NCBI RefSeq assembly: GCF_015220045.1
Contig: NZ_JADBGB010000001.1
Location: forward strand, 1,083,001-1,147,000
Direction of reading: 5' to 3'
Source: Marivivens aquimaris
Lineage (GTDB): Bacteria > Pseudomonadota > Alphaproteobacteria > Rhodobacterales > Rhodobacteraceae
DNA length: 64,000 nucleotides
Shown: positions 26,541-34,117 of the stretch, one piece after another
How positions within the stretch are numbered: the stretch's first letter is position 1
How the letters are laid out: every line of letters starts with the position of its first letter
The notes under the pieces: model-generated
Databases searched by the model: none
Seen by the model: only the letters and a program-made list of their open reading frames with translations
Told to the model about the DNA's origin: nothing
Position numbers and translations under genes: made by a program

Positions 26541-28041
26541 GTTGTCTTTCCCAGTCCCCGCGCAGCTCGCGGCGGAGGATCTTGTTGTTGGCATTTCGTG
26601 GCAGCGCGTCCACACGGACGAAAAGACGCGGGCTCTTATAGCGGGCGAGCTTTTCTGCTGCGTGATTGCTCAACGTATCTTCGGAAAGATCGGTGTCTGC
26701 AACGTAAAACAGGGCGATAACCGTTGCATCTATCTTGACCCTGACCTCCGCTGCTGCACATTCGCGGATGCCCTCCGCGCTGGCCATGGCGTCCTCCACC
26801 TCGATGGGCGAGACGCGGTAGCCGCCCGCGTTCATCATGTCGTCGGTGCGGCCGTCGTAGTAGATCGCGCCGGTGTCATCCATGTGGCACATATCGCCGG
26901 TCAGGAACCACTCACCTTGGAATTTGGAGGCGGTTTCTTCGGGTTGGCCGTCATATTCGATAAACAGGCCGGGGTCGGAGTTGTGAATGCCGAGGTGGCC
27001 TGTTTCCCCCACCGGCACAGGGCCATCGTCGCCGAGGATCGCGATCCGGCGGCCCGGTTGCGGGTATCCGATGGCATGGGGCGGCGCGGGGCGCATGGGA
27101 CTGCCAGAGATAAAGGTCGAGCACTCGGACATGCCGTAGGCTTCAAAGACCATGGTGCCCGCCGCCGCGTTCCATTGCCGCTTCATCGCGTAGGGCATAC
27201 TTTCACCCGCCGAAATCGCGTGGCGCAGCTTGGGCATCGGCGGCATGTCCGTCCGCATCATCTGGCGGAACACACCGGGCGTCGCGGCAAAGATCGTGGC
27301 GCGGGATTTGGCGATCAGTTCGGGCAGTTTCGTCGTCGGCGTCCCGTCGGGCGGGATCAGCGCGGTGGCCCCGATGCTCCATGGGTCCATTAGGCCCGCG
27401 CCCAGCGTATAGGTCCAGTTGAACGAGCCCGCGTGCATCAGACGGTCGGTCGATTTCAGCCCGTACCAGCCGCCCCACATCATCTGCCGCGCCCAAATCG
27501 CGCGGTGCGCATGGACCACGGCGCGGGGTTTTCCGGTGCTGCCCGAGGTGAAAATGATATAGGCGGGACGGTCGGGCTTGCCGAAAACATAGTTCGCGGG
27601 TGGGAAATCGCGAAAGGATTTCAACTGGTCTAGCTCGATCACCGGCACGCGGCATTCGGGCATCGTGATGCCGTGCTCGCGGACGATAAGCGCGGGCTTC
27701 ACGCCCTTGCACATCTTGGTAATCTCCTCGACTGTCAGTTGCGTCGAGGTCGGGATCGGCACCACGCCGACCGCAATGGCCGCAAGGTAGACGATCGGAA
27801 ACCATGGTGTGTTTCCCACCCGCATCAGCAGCCGCTCACCAGGTTTCATGCCCAGAGCTTTCAGCCCCGTGCCAAGCCCCAGAACCGCCTCTTCAATCTG
27901 GCCATAACTCCACCATTCCTCGCCCAGCACTTCGAGCGCGATATGGTCCGGCTGCAAAGAAGCATTTGACAGCACATGTGCCGCCATATTGAAGCTTGTA
28001 GGGCAGGGATCGACTGCCCGAGGTTCTGTGATGCTCAACAT
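26515..28041 (-). CDS. Acyl-CoA synthetase, AMP-forming (benzoate-CoA-ligase-like group)
   Basis: 508 residues of the ANL superfamily. The phosphate-binding loop is YIIFTSGSTGKPRAVVH (about residues 160-176). The adenine-binding motif YGMSECS is near residue 300. The ribose and core motif WFLTGDMCHMDDTG is near 395, and the catalytic lysine region NNKILRRELR is at the C-terminus. The enzyme activates a carboxylic acid as acyl-AMP and then acyl-CoA; the substrate is unknown, with similarity to aromatic-acid ligases by eye. It starts 66 bases from the divergent XRE-cupin regulator, which may control it. It is the first gene of the ligase-FrnE-MFS operon. Confidence 0.85.
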   Translation of the reverse strand: MLSITEPRAVDPCPTSFNMAAHVLSNASLQPDHIALEVLGEEWWSYGQIEEAVLGLGTGLKALGMKPGERLLMRVGNTPWFPIVYLAAIAVGVVPIPTSTQLTVEEITKMCKGVKPALIVREHGITMPECRVPVIELDQLKSFRDFPPANYVFGKPDRPAYIIFTSGSTGKPRAVVHAHRAIWARQMMWGGWYGLKSTDRLMHAGSFNWTYTLGAGLMDPWSIGATALIPPDGTPTTKLPELIAKSRATIFAATPGVFRQMMRTDMPPMPKLRHAISAGESMPYAMKRQWNAAAGTMVFEAYGMSECSTFISGSPMRPAPPHAIGYPQPGRRIAILGDDGPVPVGETGHLGIHNSDPGLFIEYDGQPEETASKFQGEWFLTGDMCHMDDTGAIYYDGRTDDMMNAGGYRVSPIEVEDAMASAEGIRECAAAEVRVKIDATVIALFYVADTDLSEDTLSNHAAEKLARYKSPRLFVRVDALPRNANNKILRRELRGDWERQHGQTGHHR

Positions 28042-28047
28042 ATCTGC

Positions 28048-28095
28048 ATTCCAGAATTTACCTCTGGTCGTTGTAAGTAAAGATAATACTGGAAT
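28048..28095. promoter_or_regulatory. Inverted repeat in the ligase / XRE divergent promoter
   Basis: ATTCCAG (28048-28054) and CTGGAAT (28089-28095) are perfect inverted heptamers with a centre-to-centre distance of about 41 bases. GTAA motifs lie inside each arm. The pair fills most of the 66-base divergent promoter between the acyl-CoA ligase and the XRE-cupin regulator gene. It is a candidate operator for that regulator. Confidence 0.45.
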
Positions 28096-28107
28096 ATAAG
28101 AGCGTTC

Positions 28108-28734
28108 ATGTCGGAAAACTCAGAAAAGCGCAGCCTCATTCAGATCGCCCGTGACAGTGGAGCGCAAGAGACCGCGCCGCCGCTCGATTTGGGTGCCCGC
28201 GTGCGTGAATTGCGCAAGGAACGCGACTGGACGTTGGAGCAGGCGGCGCAGCACGCCGGACTTGCCCGTTCGACTCTGTCCAAGATCGAGAATGGTCAGA
28301 TGTCTCCGACCTACGAGGCGCTGAAAAAGCTGGCTGTCGGTCTGAGCATTTCCGTCCCCCAGCTGTTTACAACTCCGAGCCGTAGTCAGGTGAATGGGCG
28401 CATGGCGCTGACCCGCAACAGCGAGGGCCAGTCGCACATCACGACCACTTACGAGCATGAACTGCTCGCCGACCAACTGACAAAGAAAAACATGCTGCCG
28501 TATCGGGCACGGGTGCGCGCGCGGAGCATGGATGAATTCGAAGGCTGGGTGCGTCACGACGGCGAGGAATTCCTCTACGTGCTGACAGGCACCATCAAGC
28601 TGTTCACCGAATTCTACGAGCCGGTCGAAATGCGCCGCGGCGATAGCGCGTACTATGACGCCACCATGGGCCACAACGTCATCTCGACCAGTCAGGAGGA
28701 TGCGAACATCCTCTGGGTCACGTCGCTGAACTAA
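28108..28734 (+). CDS. XRE-family regulator with C-terminal cupin domain
   Basis: 208 residues. The N-terminal helix-turn-helix (about residues 28-82) reads VRELRKERDWTLEQAAQHAG then LARSTLSKIENGQMSPTYEALKKLA. The C-terminal cupin fold (about 120-205) includes HDGEEFLYVLTGTIKL and GDSAYYDATMGHNV, the two conserved cupin motifs, so a small ligand is sensed. It faces the acyl-CoA ligase operon across 66 bases, the usual arrangement of a local regulator with its target. The ligand might be the acid substrate or the CoA ester, which is an inference. Confidence 0.92.
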   Translation: MSENSEKRSLIQIARDSGAQETAPPLDLGARVRELRKERDWTLEQAAQHAGLARSTLSKIENGQMSPTYEALKKLAVGLSISVPQLFTTPSRSQVNGRMALTRNSEGQSHITTTYEHELLADQLTKKNMLPYRARVRARSMDEFEGWVRHDGEEFLYVLTGTIKLFTEFYEPVEMRRGDSAYYDATMGHNVISTSQEDANILWVTSLN

Positions 28735-28743
28735 GCCAGCGTC

Positions 28744-29094
28744 TTAGGCATCGGTGCGGCCGATCGGATTAGCCTCGTAACCGTCATCACCGAACCGGCG
28801 GTCGTCGTCATAGGCGTCTTCGCCCTCGGGAATGTTGTCGGCCACAGCCGTGATGCGCTCGTTATCCATCTCCGGGTCCATAATGACGTCGGCGGGCGTC
28901 GCGCCTTCCATCCACTCCGCCAGTTCGTCCTCTGCCTCGCGGGCGGGAACCTGGTACGTGTGGACGATCTCTTTGAGCAGGGCGGTGCGGTCACCTTCGA
29001 TCGCATCCACGGTGTCGCTGTCCAGTTCGGGCCAGCGGGTGAGGATGCTGGGGACGAATGCGTTCCAATGCTCGGTTACTTGCTGCCATTTCAT
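28744..29094 (-). CDS. CsbD-like stress-response protein
   Basis: 116 residues. The N-terminus MKWQQVTEHWNAFVPSILTRWPELD and the following IEGDRTALLKEIVHTYQVPAREAEDELAEW resemble the CsbD family (MNWDQIEGNWKQFKGKAK... and IEGKRDQLIGKLQERYG). The C-terminal half is acidic and predicted disordered (EGEDAYDDDRRFGDDGYE). CsbD proteins are induced by general stress; their function is unknown. I chose ATG 29094, preceded by GGAGATACCGCT. The upstream in-frame extension to 29244 crosses the entericidin terminator and is not family-like. Confidence 0.75.
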   Translation of the reverse strand: MKWQQVTEHWNAFVPSILTRWPELDSDTVDAIEGDRTALLKEIVHTYQVPAREAEDELAEWMEGATPADVIMDPEMDNERITAVADNIPEGEDAYDDDRRFGDDGYEANPIGRTDA

Positions 29095-29152
29095 AGCGGT
29101 ATCTCCTTGGTTGAAGGAAAAACGCGAGGGCAATGGCTTTGGTTCCTGAAAC

Positions 29153-29180
29153 GAAAAAGGGCCGGATGAACCGGCCCTTC
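29153..29180 (-). terminator. Rho-independent terminator of the entericidin gene
   Basis: AAGGGCCGG-ATGAA-CCGGCCCTT, a perfect 9-bp stem, followed on the minus strand by TTTTTCGTTT. It ends the transcript of the oligopeptide-binding protein and entericidin genes. Confidence 0.88.
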
Positions 29181-29191
29181 TTAGCGCGCAA

Positions 29192-29308
29192 TCAGAACCA
29201 GGTCTGAACGCTTCGCGCCGTTTCGGAGATGTCTTCGCCCACACCGGCTACGGTGTTGCAGGCAGACAGCGCCACGAGCGCGAGTACGAGGAGGATCTTA
29301 GTCTTCAT
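29192..29308 (-). CDS. Entericidin A/B-family small lipoprotein
   Basis: 38 residues. MKTKILLVLALVALSACNTVAGVGEDISETARSVQ... has a short signal peptide with the lipobox ALSAC, so the mature lipoprotein starts at Cys19 and is only 20 residues long. The N-T-V-x-G-V-G-x-D sequence after the cysteine matches entericidins. In E. coli, entericidins A and B form an antidote/toxin lipoprotein pair; here only one is present. The ATG at 29308 lies 11 bases inside the 3' end of the upstream oligopeptide-binding gene. It is separate from the longer ORF reading to 29392. Confidence 0.8.
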   Translation of the reverse strand: MKTKILLVLALVALSACNTVAGVGEDISETARSVQTWF

Positions 29309-31112
29309 ACCACCACACATCAGGTTGCCATCCCGGCCAGTCGCCGAAAATCGGAATGTCCTCGGGGTAACGGAGGTTCGCGTCATATGCAATCCGGCTG
29401 ATGTTCCACTGATAGGTAGGGATCACATACCGTCCGGCAGTCAGCGCGCGGTCCATCGCTTTGACAGCAGCAACAAAGTCGCTCTGGCTTTCCGAGGTCA
29501 GCATCTGGTTGATCATCGCGTCGACGGCTTCGGACTTCACGCCCATCAGGTTCCGGCTGCCCACGGTGTCGGCGTATTCGGAGCCGTAATAGCCATACTG
29601 CTCGTTACCCGGCGACAGGCTGAGGCCGCGGCGGTAGTAGGTCATGTCGAAGTCGAAGTTGTCGGTACGCTCTTTGTATTGCGCACTATCAACGGCATCG
29701 ACGGTGGCCTTGATACCCACGCGGTCGAGCGACTGGATGAACATATCGGCAATCGACTGGAATTCCGACGCACCGGTCTGGAGGAGGATTTCGAACTCCA
29801 GAGGCTCGCCCGCTTCGTTCTTCATCACGCCGTCCTGAATGGTGTATCCGGCTTCTTCGAGCGCTGCGAGGGCTTCGCCCGTGCCAGCACGGTTCCGCTC
29901 CGATCCGTCCGAGACGGGAAGTTCGTAGCCTTCGATAGCACCCGGCAGCAGGTCGTCCGCGTAGGGTTCAAGGAATTCCAGAACGCGGCCTTCAGCCGGT
30001 CCGGTGCTCATGCCCAGCGGCGAGTTCGAATAGTACGAGGTGATGCGCGGCTGAGTGCCGCCGGTCATGGTCTCGTTGATGAACTCGAAGTTGAAGATGT
30101 CGATCATCGCATCGCGCACGTGCCAGTCGTCGAACGGCGCCGAGCGCGTGTTCATCACAAAACCGGTCATGCCCGAGGGACGTTCGTGTTGCAGTTCGTC
30201 CTTCTTGACCGAGCCGTCCTGCGCGCGCGGGAAGTCGTACTGGCTCATCCAGCGCGCTTCGTTAAACTCGCGGGTGAAGTTCACTTCGCCGGTCTTGAAC
30301 GCCTCGAACGCGGGCGCTTCGTCGCCGAAGAACTCGATGCGCAGCGTGTCGAAGTTGTTGGTGCCTTTGCGGAACGGCACGTCCGCGCCCCAGTAGTCGG
30401 GGTTGCGGGTGAACTCGATAAAGCGGCCCAGTTCGTAGTCGGTGATGACGTAGGGCGACGACGTCACGGGGATCATGTCCGGCGCTTCTTCGGCGAAATC
30501 CACGCCTTCGAACTGCGATTTTTGCAGGATCGGACGGAGACCGGCCAGCAGCGCCAGTTCGCGGTCCTCGGTGTTGAACGTCAGGCGGACCGAACGGTCG
30601 CCGGTCTGTTCAATCTTTTCGACCTTGGCCCAGAAGCCGCGGTAACGGCCGTGACCCTCCGTGCCGAGCGTCTCAAACGACCAGATGACGTCCTCTACGG
30701 TGACCGGCGAGCCGTCCGAGAATTCGGCGGCGGGGTTCAGCGTGAACTCGACCCATTCGCGGTTCGGGCCGGTTTCGATGCTTTCAGCCAGCAGACCGTA
30801 GAGCGAGAACGGCTCGTCCAGCGAGCGGCCCATCAGACTTTCGCCCATCAGGTACGGCAGCTGCCAAGGCGAGCGGCCAGTGTCCACAAACGGGTTCAGC
30901 GTTGTGAAGGATCCGACCTCTGCGGTGGCCATCGACCCGCCCTTGGGCGCGTCGGGGTTCGCGTAGGGCAGGGAGATGAAGCCCTCTTCCAGCGCGGGAT
31001 CACCGTACATTGCAATAGCGTGTTTTTGTTCGGCATTTGCCATACCCGCCGCAGCGAATAGTGCGGCAACGGCAATGCCATATCTCAATTTCTTATTTAG
31101 CTGGACGTTCAT
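29298..31112 (-). CDS. Extracellular solute-binding protein, oligopeptide type (YejA-like)
   Basis: 604 residues. The signal peptide is KKLRYGIAVAALFAAAGMANA with cleavage before EQKH. The mature protein is a family 5 (SBP_bac_5) binding protein: LPYANPDAPKGGSMATA and EFSDGSPVTVEDVIWSFE match the oligopeptide class, and the GxxxxxxDPAL-like start is that of YejA homologues. No permease or ATPase genes are adjacent, so it is an orphan binding component, unless a yejBEF set lies elsewhere. The stop overlaps the entericidin start. The promoter lies in 31113-31190, shared with a divergent plus-strand small-RNA promoter. Confidence 0.87.
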   Translation of the reverse strand: MNVQLNKKLRYGIAVAALFAAAGMANAEQKHAIAMYGDPALEEGFISLPYANPDAPKGGSMATAEVGSFTTLNPFVDTGRSPWQLPYLMGESLMGRSLDEPFSLYGLLAESIETGPNREWVEFTLNPAAEFSDGSPVTVEDVIWSFETLGTEGHGRYRGFWAKVEKIEQTGDRSVRLTFNTEDRELALLAGLRPILQKSQFEGVDFAEEAPDMIPVTSSPYVITDYELGRFIEFTRNPDYWGADVPFRKGTNNFDTLRIEFFGDEAPAFEAFKTGEVNFTREFNEARWMSQYDFPRAQDGSVKKDELQHERPSGMTGFVMNTRSAPFDDWHVRDAMIDIFNFEFINETMTGGTQPRITSYYSNSPLGMSTGPAEGRVLEFLEPYADDLLPGAIEGYELPVSDGSERNRAGTGEALAALEEAGYTIQDGVMKNEAGEPLEFEILLQTGASEFQSIADMFIQSLDRVGIKATVDAVDSAQYKERTDNFDFDMTYYRRGLSLSPGNEQYGYYGSEYADTVGSRNLMGVKSEAVDAMINQMLTSESQSDFVAAVKAMDRALTAGRYVIPTYQWNISRIAYDANLRYPEDIPIFGDWPGWQPDVWWYED

Positions 31113-31188
31113 TCGATGAACTCTCCCCTCTGCTCATATGCCTGTGATTGAGCGTATCGGGGGTTTTGGCTCAGTTCAAACTTAATGC

Positions 31189-31217
31189 TTGGAAGTTCGC
31201 GGGTAATTGCCTATAAA
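31189..31217 (+). promoter_or_regulatory. Sigma70-type promoter of the small RNA candidate
   Basis: TTGGAA (31189-31194) and TATAAA (31212-31217) are separated by exactly 17 bases. They match the vegetative promoter consensus in 4 of 6 and 5 of 6 positions. Transcription would begin around 31224. There is no coding sequence between here and the terminator at 31271. Confidence 0.6.
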
Positions 31218-31223
31218 GAGGGC

Positions 31224-31299
31224 ACTGCTCGATAGGTTTCTTGCCTGTATGAAACCTGCCTCAATGACTTAACGCCGGCTTCGTGCCGGCGTTTTTTTT
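31224..31299 (+). ncRNA. Candidate trans-acting small RNA, about 76 nt
   Basis: The predicted transcript has two stem-loops. The first is AGGTTTC / GAAACCT (31234-31257) with the 10-base loop TTGCCTGTAT. The second is the intrinsic terminator AACGCCGGC / GCCGGCGTT (31271-31293) followed by eight Ts (31292-31299). A 13-base single-stranded linker (CTCAATGACTT region) joins them. No plus-strand gene exists upstream that this terminator could serve. The layout (own promoter, loop with CCTG, single-stranded linker, terminator with long U tail) is that of an Hfq-type sRNA. I cannot tie it to a named RNA family. Confidence 0.6.
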
Positions 31300-31402
31300 A
31301 TGGCTATTCCCTGCTTCGGGCAGGCGGCTCTATTGCCTCGGAATCGGCAGCGGCGCAAGTGCGAATCCCCCTCATATTCGCGGCATGTCCCATTGAATTT
31401 TT

Positions 31403-31414
31403 CTGCAGGTGCAG
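31403..31414. promoter_or_regulatory. PhaR-type operator before bdhA
   Basis: CTGC-AGGT-GCAG fits the CTGC-N(3-4)-GCAG motif reported for the polyhydroxybutyrate regulator PhaR in Rhodobacter and Paracoccus. It lies 44 bases before the bdhA start codon, in the promoter zone. A second near-match, CTGC-TTCGG-GCAG (N5), lies at 31311-31323. The link to PhaR is inferred from the motif and from the neighbouring PHB genes. Confidence 0.55.
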
Positions 31415-31457
31415 CATTATCCGTTTAACGATTGGCTTTACGGAGGAGGCTTCCCCA

Positions 31458-32231
31458 ATGACACTGTCTGGTAAAACTGCTGTGATTACCGGCTCGAACT
31501 CGGGCATCGGGCTCGGCGTGGCGCGTGAACTGGCGCGGGCAGGGGCGAGCGTCGTGCTGAACTCCTTCACCGACCGCGACGAGGACCACAAGCTGGCCAC
31601 CGATATGGAAGCCGAATTCGGCGTGGTCGTCCGCTACATCGCCGCCGATATGTCGAAGGGCGAAGACTGCCGCGCGCTGATCGAAAAGGCGGGCGCCTGC
31701 GATATCCTCGTGAACAACGCAGGCATCCAGCACGTCTCTCCGATCGAGGATTTCCCGATGGAGAAATGGGACGCCATCATCGCGATCAACATGTCTTCGG
31801 CCTTCCACACCACCGCTGCTGCGCTACCGATGATGCGCAAGGCGGGCTGGGGCCGCGTGGTGAACATCGCTTCCGCCCACGGTCTGACGGCCTCTCCCTA
31901 CAAAGGTGCATATGTTGCTGCCAAGCACGGCGTTGTAGGCTTTACGAAGGTGACCGCGCTGGAGACCGCGAAAGAGGACATCACCTGTAACGCCATCTGC
32001 CCGGGTTACGTGCACACACCGCTGGTGGACGCGCAAATCCCTGATACGGCAAAGAAATATAACATGACCGAGGAAGAGGCGATCGAGAAGGTCATTCTCG
32101 AACGTCAGCCGTCCAAGCAATTCGCGACCGTCGAACAGATCGGCGGCACGGCGGTCTTCCTTTGCTCTGACGCCGCTGCGCAGATCACCGGAACGACGAT
32201 CAGCGTGGATGGTGGCTGGACCGCCCTTTAA
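31458..32231 (+). CDS. bdhA: D-3-hydroxybutyrate dehydrogenase
   Basis: A 257-residue short-chain dehydrogenase that oxidises D-3-hydroxybutyrate to acetoacetate, the step after polyhydroxybutyrate breakdown. The NAD loop is ITGSNSGIGLG (about residues 10-20), with NNAG near 90. The catalytic triad is Ser-Tyr-Lys: VNIASAHG, then YVAAKHGVVGFTK. The C-terminus ends in SVDGGWTAL, as in BdhA. ATG 31458 follows a perfect Shine-Dalgarno GGAGGAGG (31442-31449). It forms an operon with the patatin gene, 34 bases away. Confidence 0.95.
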   Translation: MTLSGKTAVITGSNSGIGLGVARELARAGASVVLNSFTDRDEDHKLATDMEAEFGVVVRYIAADMSKGEDCRALIEKAGACDILVNNAGIQHVSPIEDFPMEKWDAIIAINMSSAFHTTAAALPMMRKAGWGRVVNIASAHGLTASPYKGAYVAAKHGVVGFTKVTALETAKEDITCNAICPGYVHTPLVDAQIPDTAKKYNMTEEEAIEKVILERQPSKQFATVEQIGGTAVFLCSDAAAQITGTTISVDGGWTAL

Positions 32232-32265
32232 CGCACAGAACGATAAGAAAGACTGAAGGGAAAAG

Positions 32266-33300
32266 ATGATGAAACGGATCAACTTGGCCCTTCAGGGCGG
32301 CGGCGCGCACGGTGCTTTCACGTGGGGCGCGCTGGACCGTCTGCTCGAAGAGGACGACATTGAAATCGCGGCGATCTCCGGCACATCCGCCGGAGCGCTG
32401 AACGGCGCGGCCCTGAAATCCGGTCTGGTGTCAGGCGGACGGGAAGGGGCAAAGGAGCAACTCCGCTGGGTGTGGAGCAGCGTTGGCGCGATCACCCATC
32501 CCGCGCTTGCCAAATGGATGGAGCCCTTCGCCGAAGTCAGCGAGCTTTATGCACACGCGCTGAACTACTCGCCCGCCTATATCTGGTGGGACACGGCGAT
32601 GCGGATGATGTCGCCTTATTCCAACGGCGCGGTGCTGCAAAACCCTCTCGGTCGTGTGCTGGGCGATCTGGATTGGGAGGCTCTGCTGTCCCACGAAGGC
32701 CCCGAACTCCACGTCTGCGCAACGAACGTCCGCACCGGTAAGATCCGCATTTTCACCGACACCGAAATCAGCCCCGACGCGATCCTCGCCTCCGCCTGCC
32801 TGCCGACCCTGTTCGAAGCGGTGGAGATCGACGATCCCCAGACCGGTCAGCGCGAAGCGTTCTGGGACGGCGGCTTCACGGGCAATCCCGCGCTTTTCCC
32901 GCTGTTTCCCAAACACCTGCCCGACGACATTCTGATCGTAAACATCAACCCGCTCTACCGCGAGGAAGTGCCGCGTGATGCCCAGTCGATCCAGAACCGC
33001 ATCAACGAGATCAGCTTCAACACGTCCTTGCTGCGTGAGTTGCGCGCCATCAGCTTCGTCAAACGCCTGATCGCGGACGACGACATGCCAGAGGGCAAGA
33101 TGAAGGACGTGAAGGTGCATCTGGTCGAGGATGCGGCGCTGATGACGGAACTCAGCATCGCGACCAAAATGATCGCGCTGCCGACGGTTCTGTCGCGCCT
33201 GCGCAATGCGGGCTATGCCGCGATGGAGCGGTTCTTGGGAGAGCACAAAGACCAGATCGGCACCGAAGGCAGCGTCGATCTGGCTGCGATGTTCGCTTAG
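32266..33300 (+). CDS. Patatin-like phospholipase
   Basis: 344 residues. The oxyanion loop is LALQGGGAHGAF (about residues 7-18), the nucleophile elbow is GTSAG (about 39-43), and the catalytic Asp is in WDGGFTGNPAL (about 197-207). This is the Ser-Asp dyad of patatins. The family hydrolyses acyl groups from lipids; the co-transcription with bdhA suggests a role in storage-granule or membrane lipid turnover, though a direct PHB depolymerase activity is unproven. ATG 32266 (or the adjacent ATG 32269) follows GAAGGGAAAAG. It converges on DUF502 with a four-base stop overlap. Confidence 0.9.
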   Translation: MMKRINLALQGGGAHGAFTWGALDRLLEEDDIEIAAISGTSAGALNGAALKSGLVSGGREGAKEQLRWVWSSVGAITHPALAKWMEPFAEVSELYAHALNYSPAYIWWDTAMRMMSPYSNGAVLQNPLGRVLGDLDWEALLSHEGPELHVCATNVRTGKIRIFTDTEISPDAILASACLPTLFEAVEIDDPQTGQREAFWDGGFTGNPALFPLFPKHLPDDILIVNINPLYREEVPRDAQSIQNRINEISFNTSLLRELRAISFVKRLIADDDMPEGKMKDVKVHLVEDAALMTELSIATKMIALPTVLSRLRNAGYAAMERFLGEHKDQIGTEGSVDLAAMFA

Positions 33301-34043
33301 GTTTTGTCCTTGACCGGCGTGGCGGTTACGCCGTTCTTATCCTTGCCGTTCGGATAAACGAGGCCCGCAGAGATCACGAGCTTCGCCGCGTCCTCGACCG
33401 TCATATCAAGGATCGTGACTTCGCTTTCCGGCAGGAACAGCAGGAAGCCAGACGTTGGGTTCGGCGTGGTCGGCAGGAACACGGTCAGCACCTTTTCCTC
33501 GGTCACGACCTTTTCGGCCATCTCGCCCTTTGCGTCGGTGGACACAAAACCGATCGCCCAGACACCCTTGCGCGGATATTCGATGAGGCAGGCTCGATCG
33601 AAGCTGGACTCGGTCTGTGCGAACACCGTCTCGGCCAGCTGCTTCGCGCCATTATAGATCGAACGGATGACCGGCATCCGCGAGACCATGTTCTCACCCC
33701 AGTTGAGGAAGCTACGGCCAATTAGGCCCTTCGCCATCCAACCGACGAAGACCGTGAAGATCAGGAACAGAACTACACCCAGACCACGCACGTTGACGCG
33801 GATGTGGTCGGGGCTTGTCGGGTTCGGATCGCCGAACCAGCGGTTCACCAGCGCTTCGGGGTGATAACCGCCCGGCACGAACGGCCAGACGAAACCATCG
33901 ACCCAACCGGCGACGGACCAGATCAGCCAGATCGTAAGGCCGATAGGGGCCACAACGACAAGTCCGGCAAGGAAGTTATTGCGGAGGACACCGAATACGC
34001 TCGTGCGTTGTTTCGGAGGCGTAATCTGGGAAAATTCGTTCAC
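33297..34043 (-). CDS. DUF502 family membrane protein
   Basis: 248 residues. Two membrane helices lie at about residues 22-46 and 90-112; SVFGVLRNNFLAGLVVVAPIGLT and MPVIRSIYNGAKQLAETV match the DUF502 family. The soluble part contains FVSTDAKGEM and LPTTPNPTSGFLLFLPESEV, the strongest family signatures. The family is associated with chloroplast and bacterial membrane proteins of unknown function. Translation starts at GTG (34043), with no upstream ATG; the Shine-Dalgarno is weak. It is convergent with patatin. Confidence 0.88.
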   Translation of the reverse strand: MNEFSQITPPKQRTSVFGVLRNNFLAGLVVVAPIGLTIWLIWSVAGWVDGFVWPFVPGGYHPEALVNRWFGDPNPTSPDHIRVNVRGLGVVLFLIFTVFVGWMAKGLIGRSFLNWGENMVSRMPVIRSIYNGAKQLAETVFAQTESSFDRACLIEYPRKGVWAIGFVSTDAKGEMAEKVVTEEKVLTVFLPTTPNPTSGFLLFLPESEVTILDMTVEDAAKLVISAGLVYPNGKDKNGVTATPVKDKT

Positions 34044-34082
34044 TATCGGCCCGACGGGAAAAGGTTCTGCTTAGTATGTAAG

Positions 34083-34100
34083 AGCGGGGTGGCCCCCGCT
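34083..34100 (-). terminator. Weak hairpin after psuG
   Basis: AGCGGGG / CCCCGCT forms a 7-bp stem with a four-base loop, 18 bases past the psuG stop. The tail is CTTACATA with few Ts, so the efficiency is uncertain. Confidence 0.4.
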
Positions 34101-34117
34101 CAATCTCTTATCGCCCG

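Noticed and set aside
26521..27393. 290-residue plus-strand frame
   Set aside because: It lies fully inside the acyl-CoA ligase gene in antisense and has no recognisable domain.
31271..31299. The terminator as the end of the oligopeptide-binding gene transcript
   Set aside because: That gene is on the minus strand and ends at 29298. The U-run is on the plus strand, so the terminator serves a plus-strand transcript.
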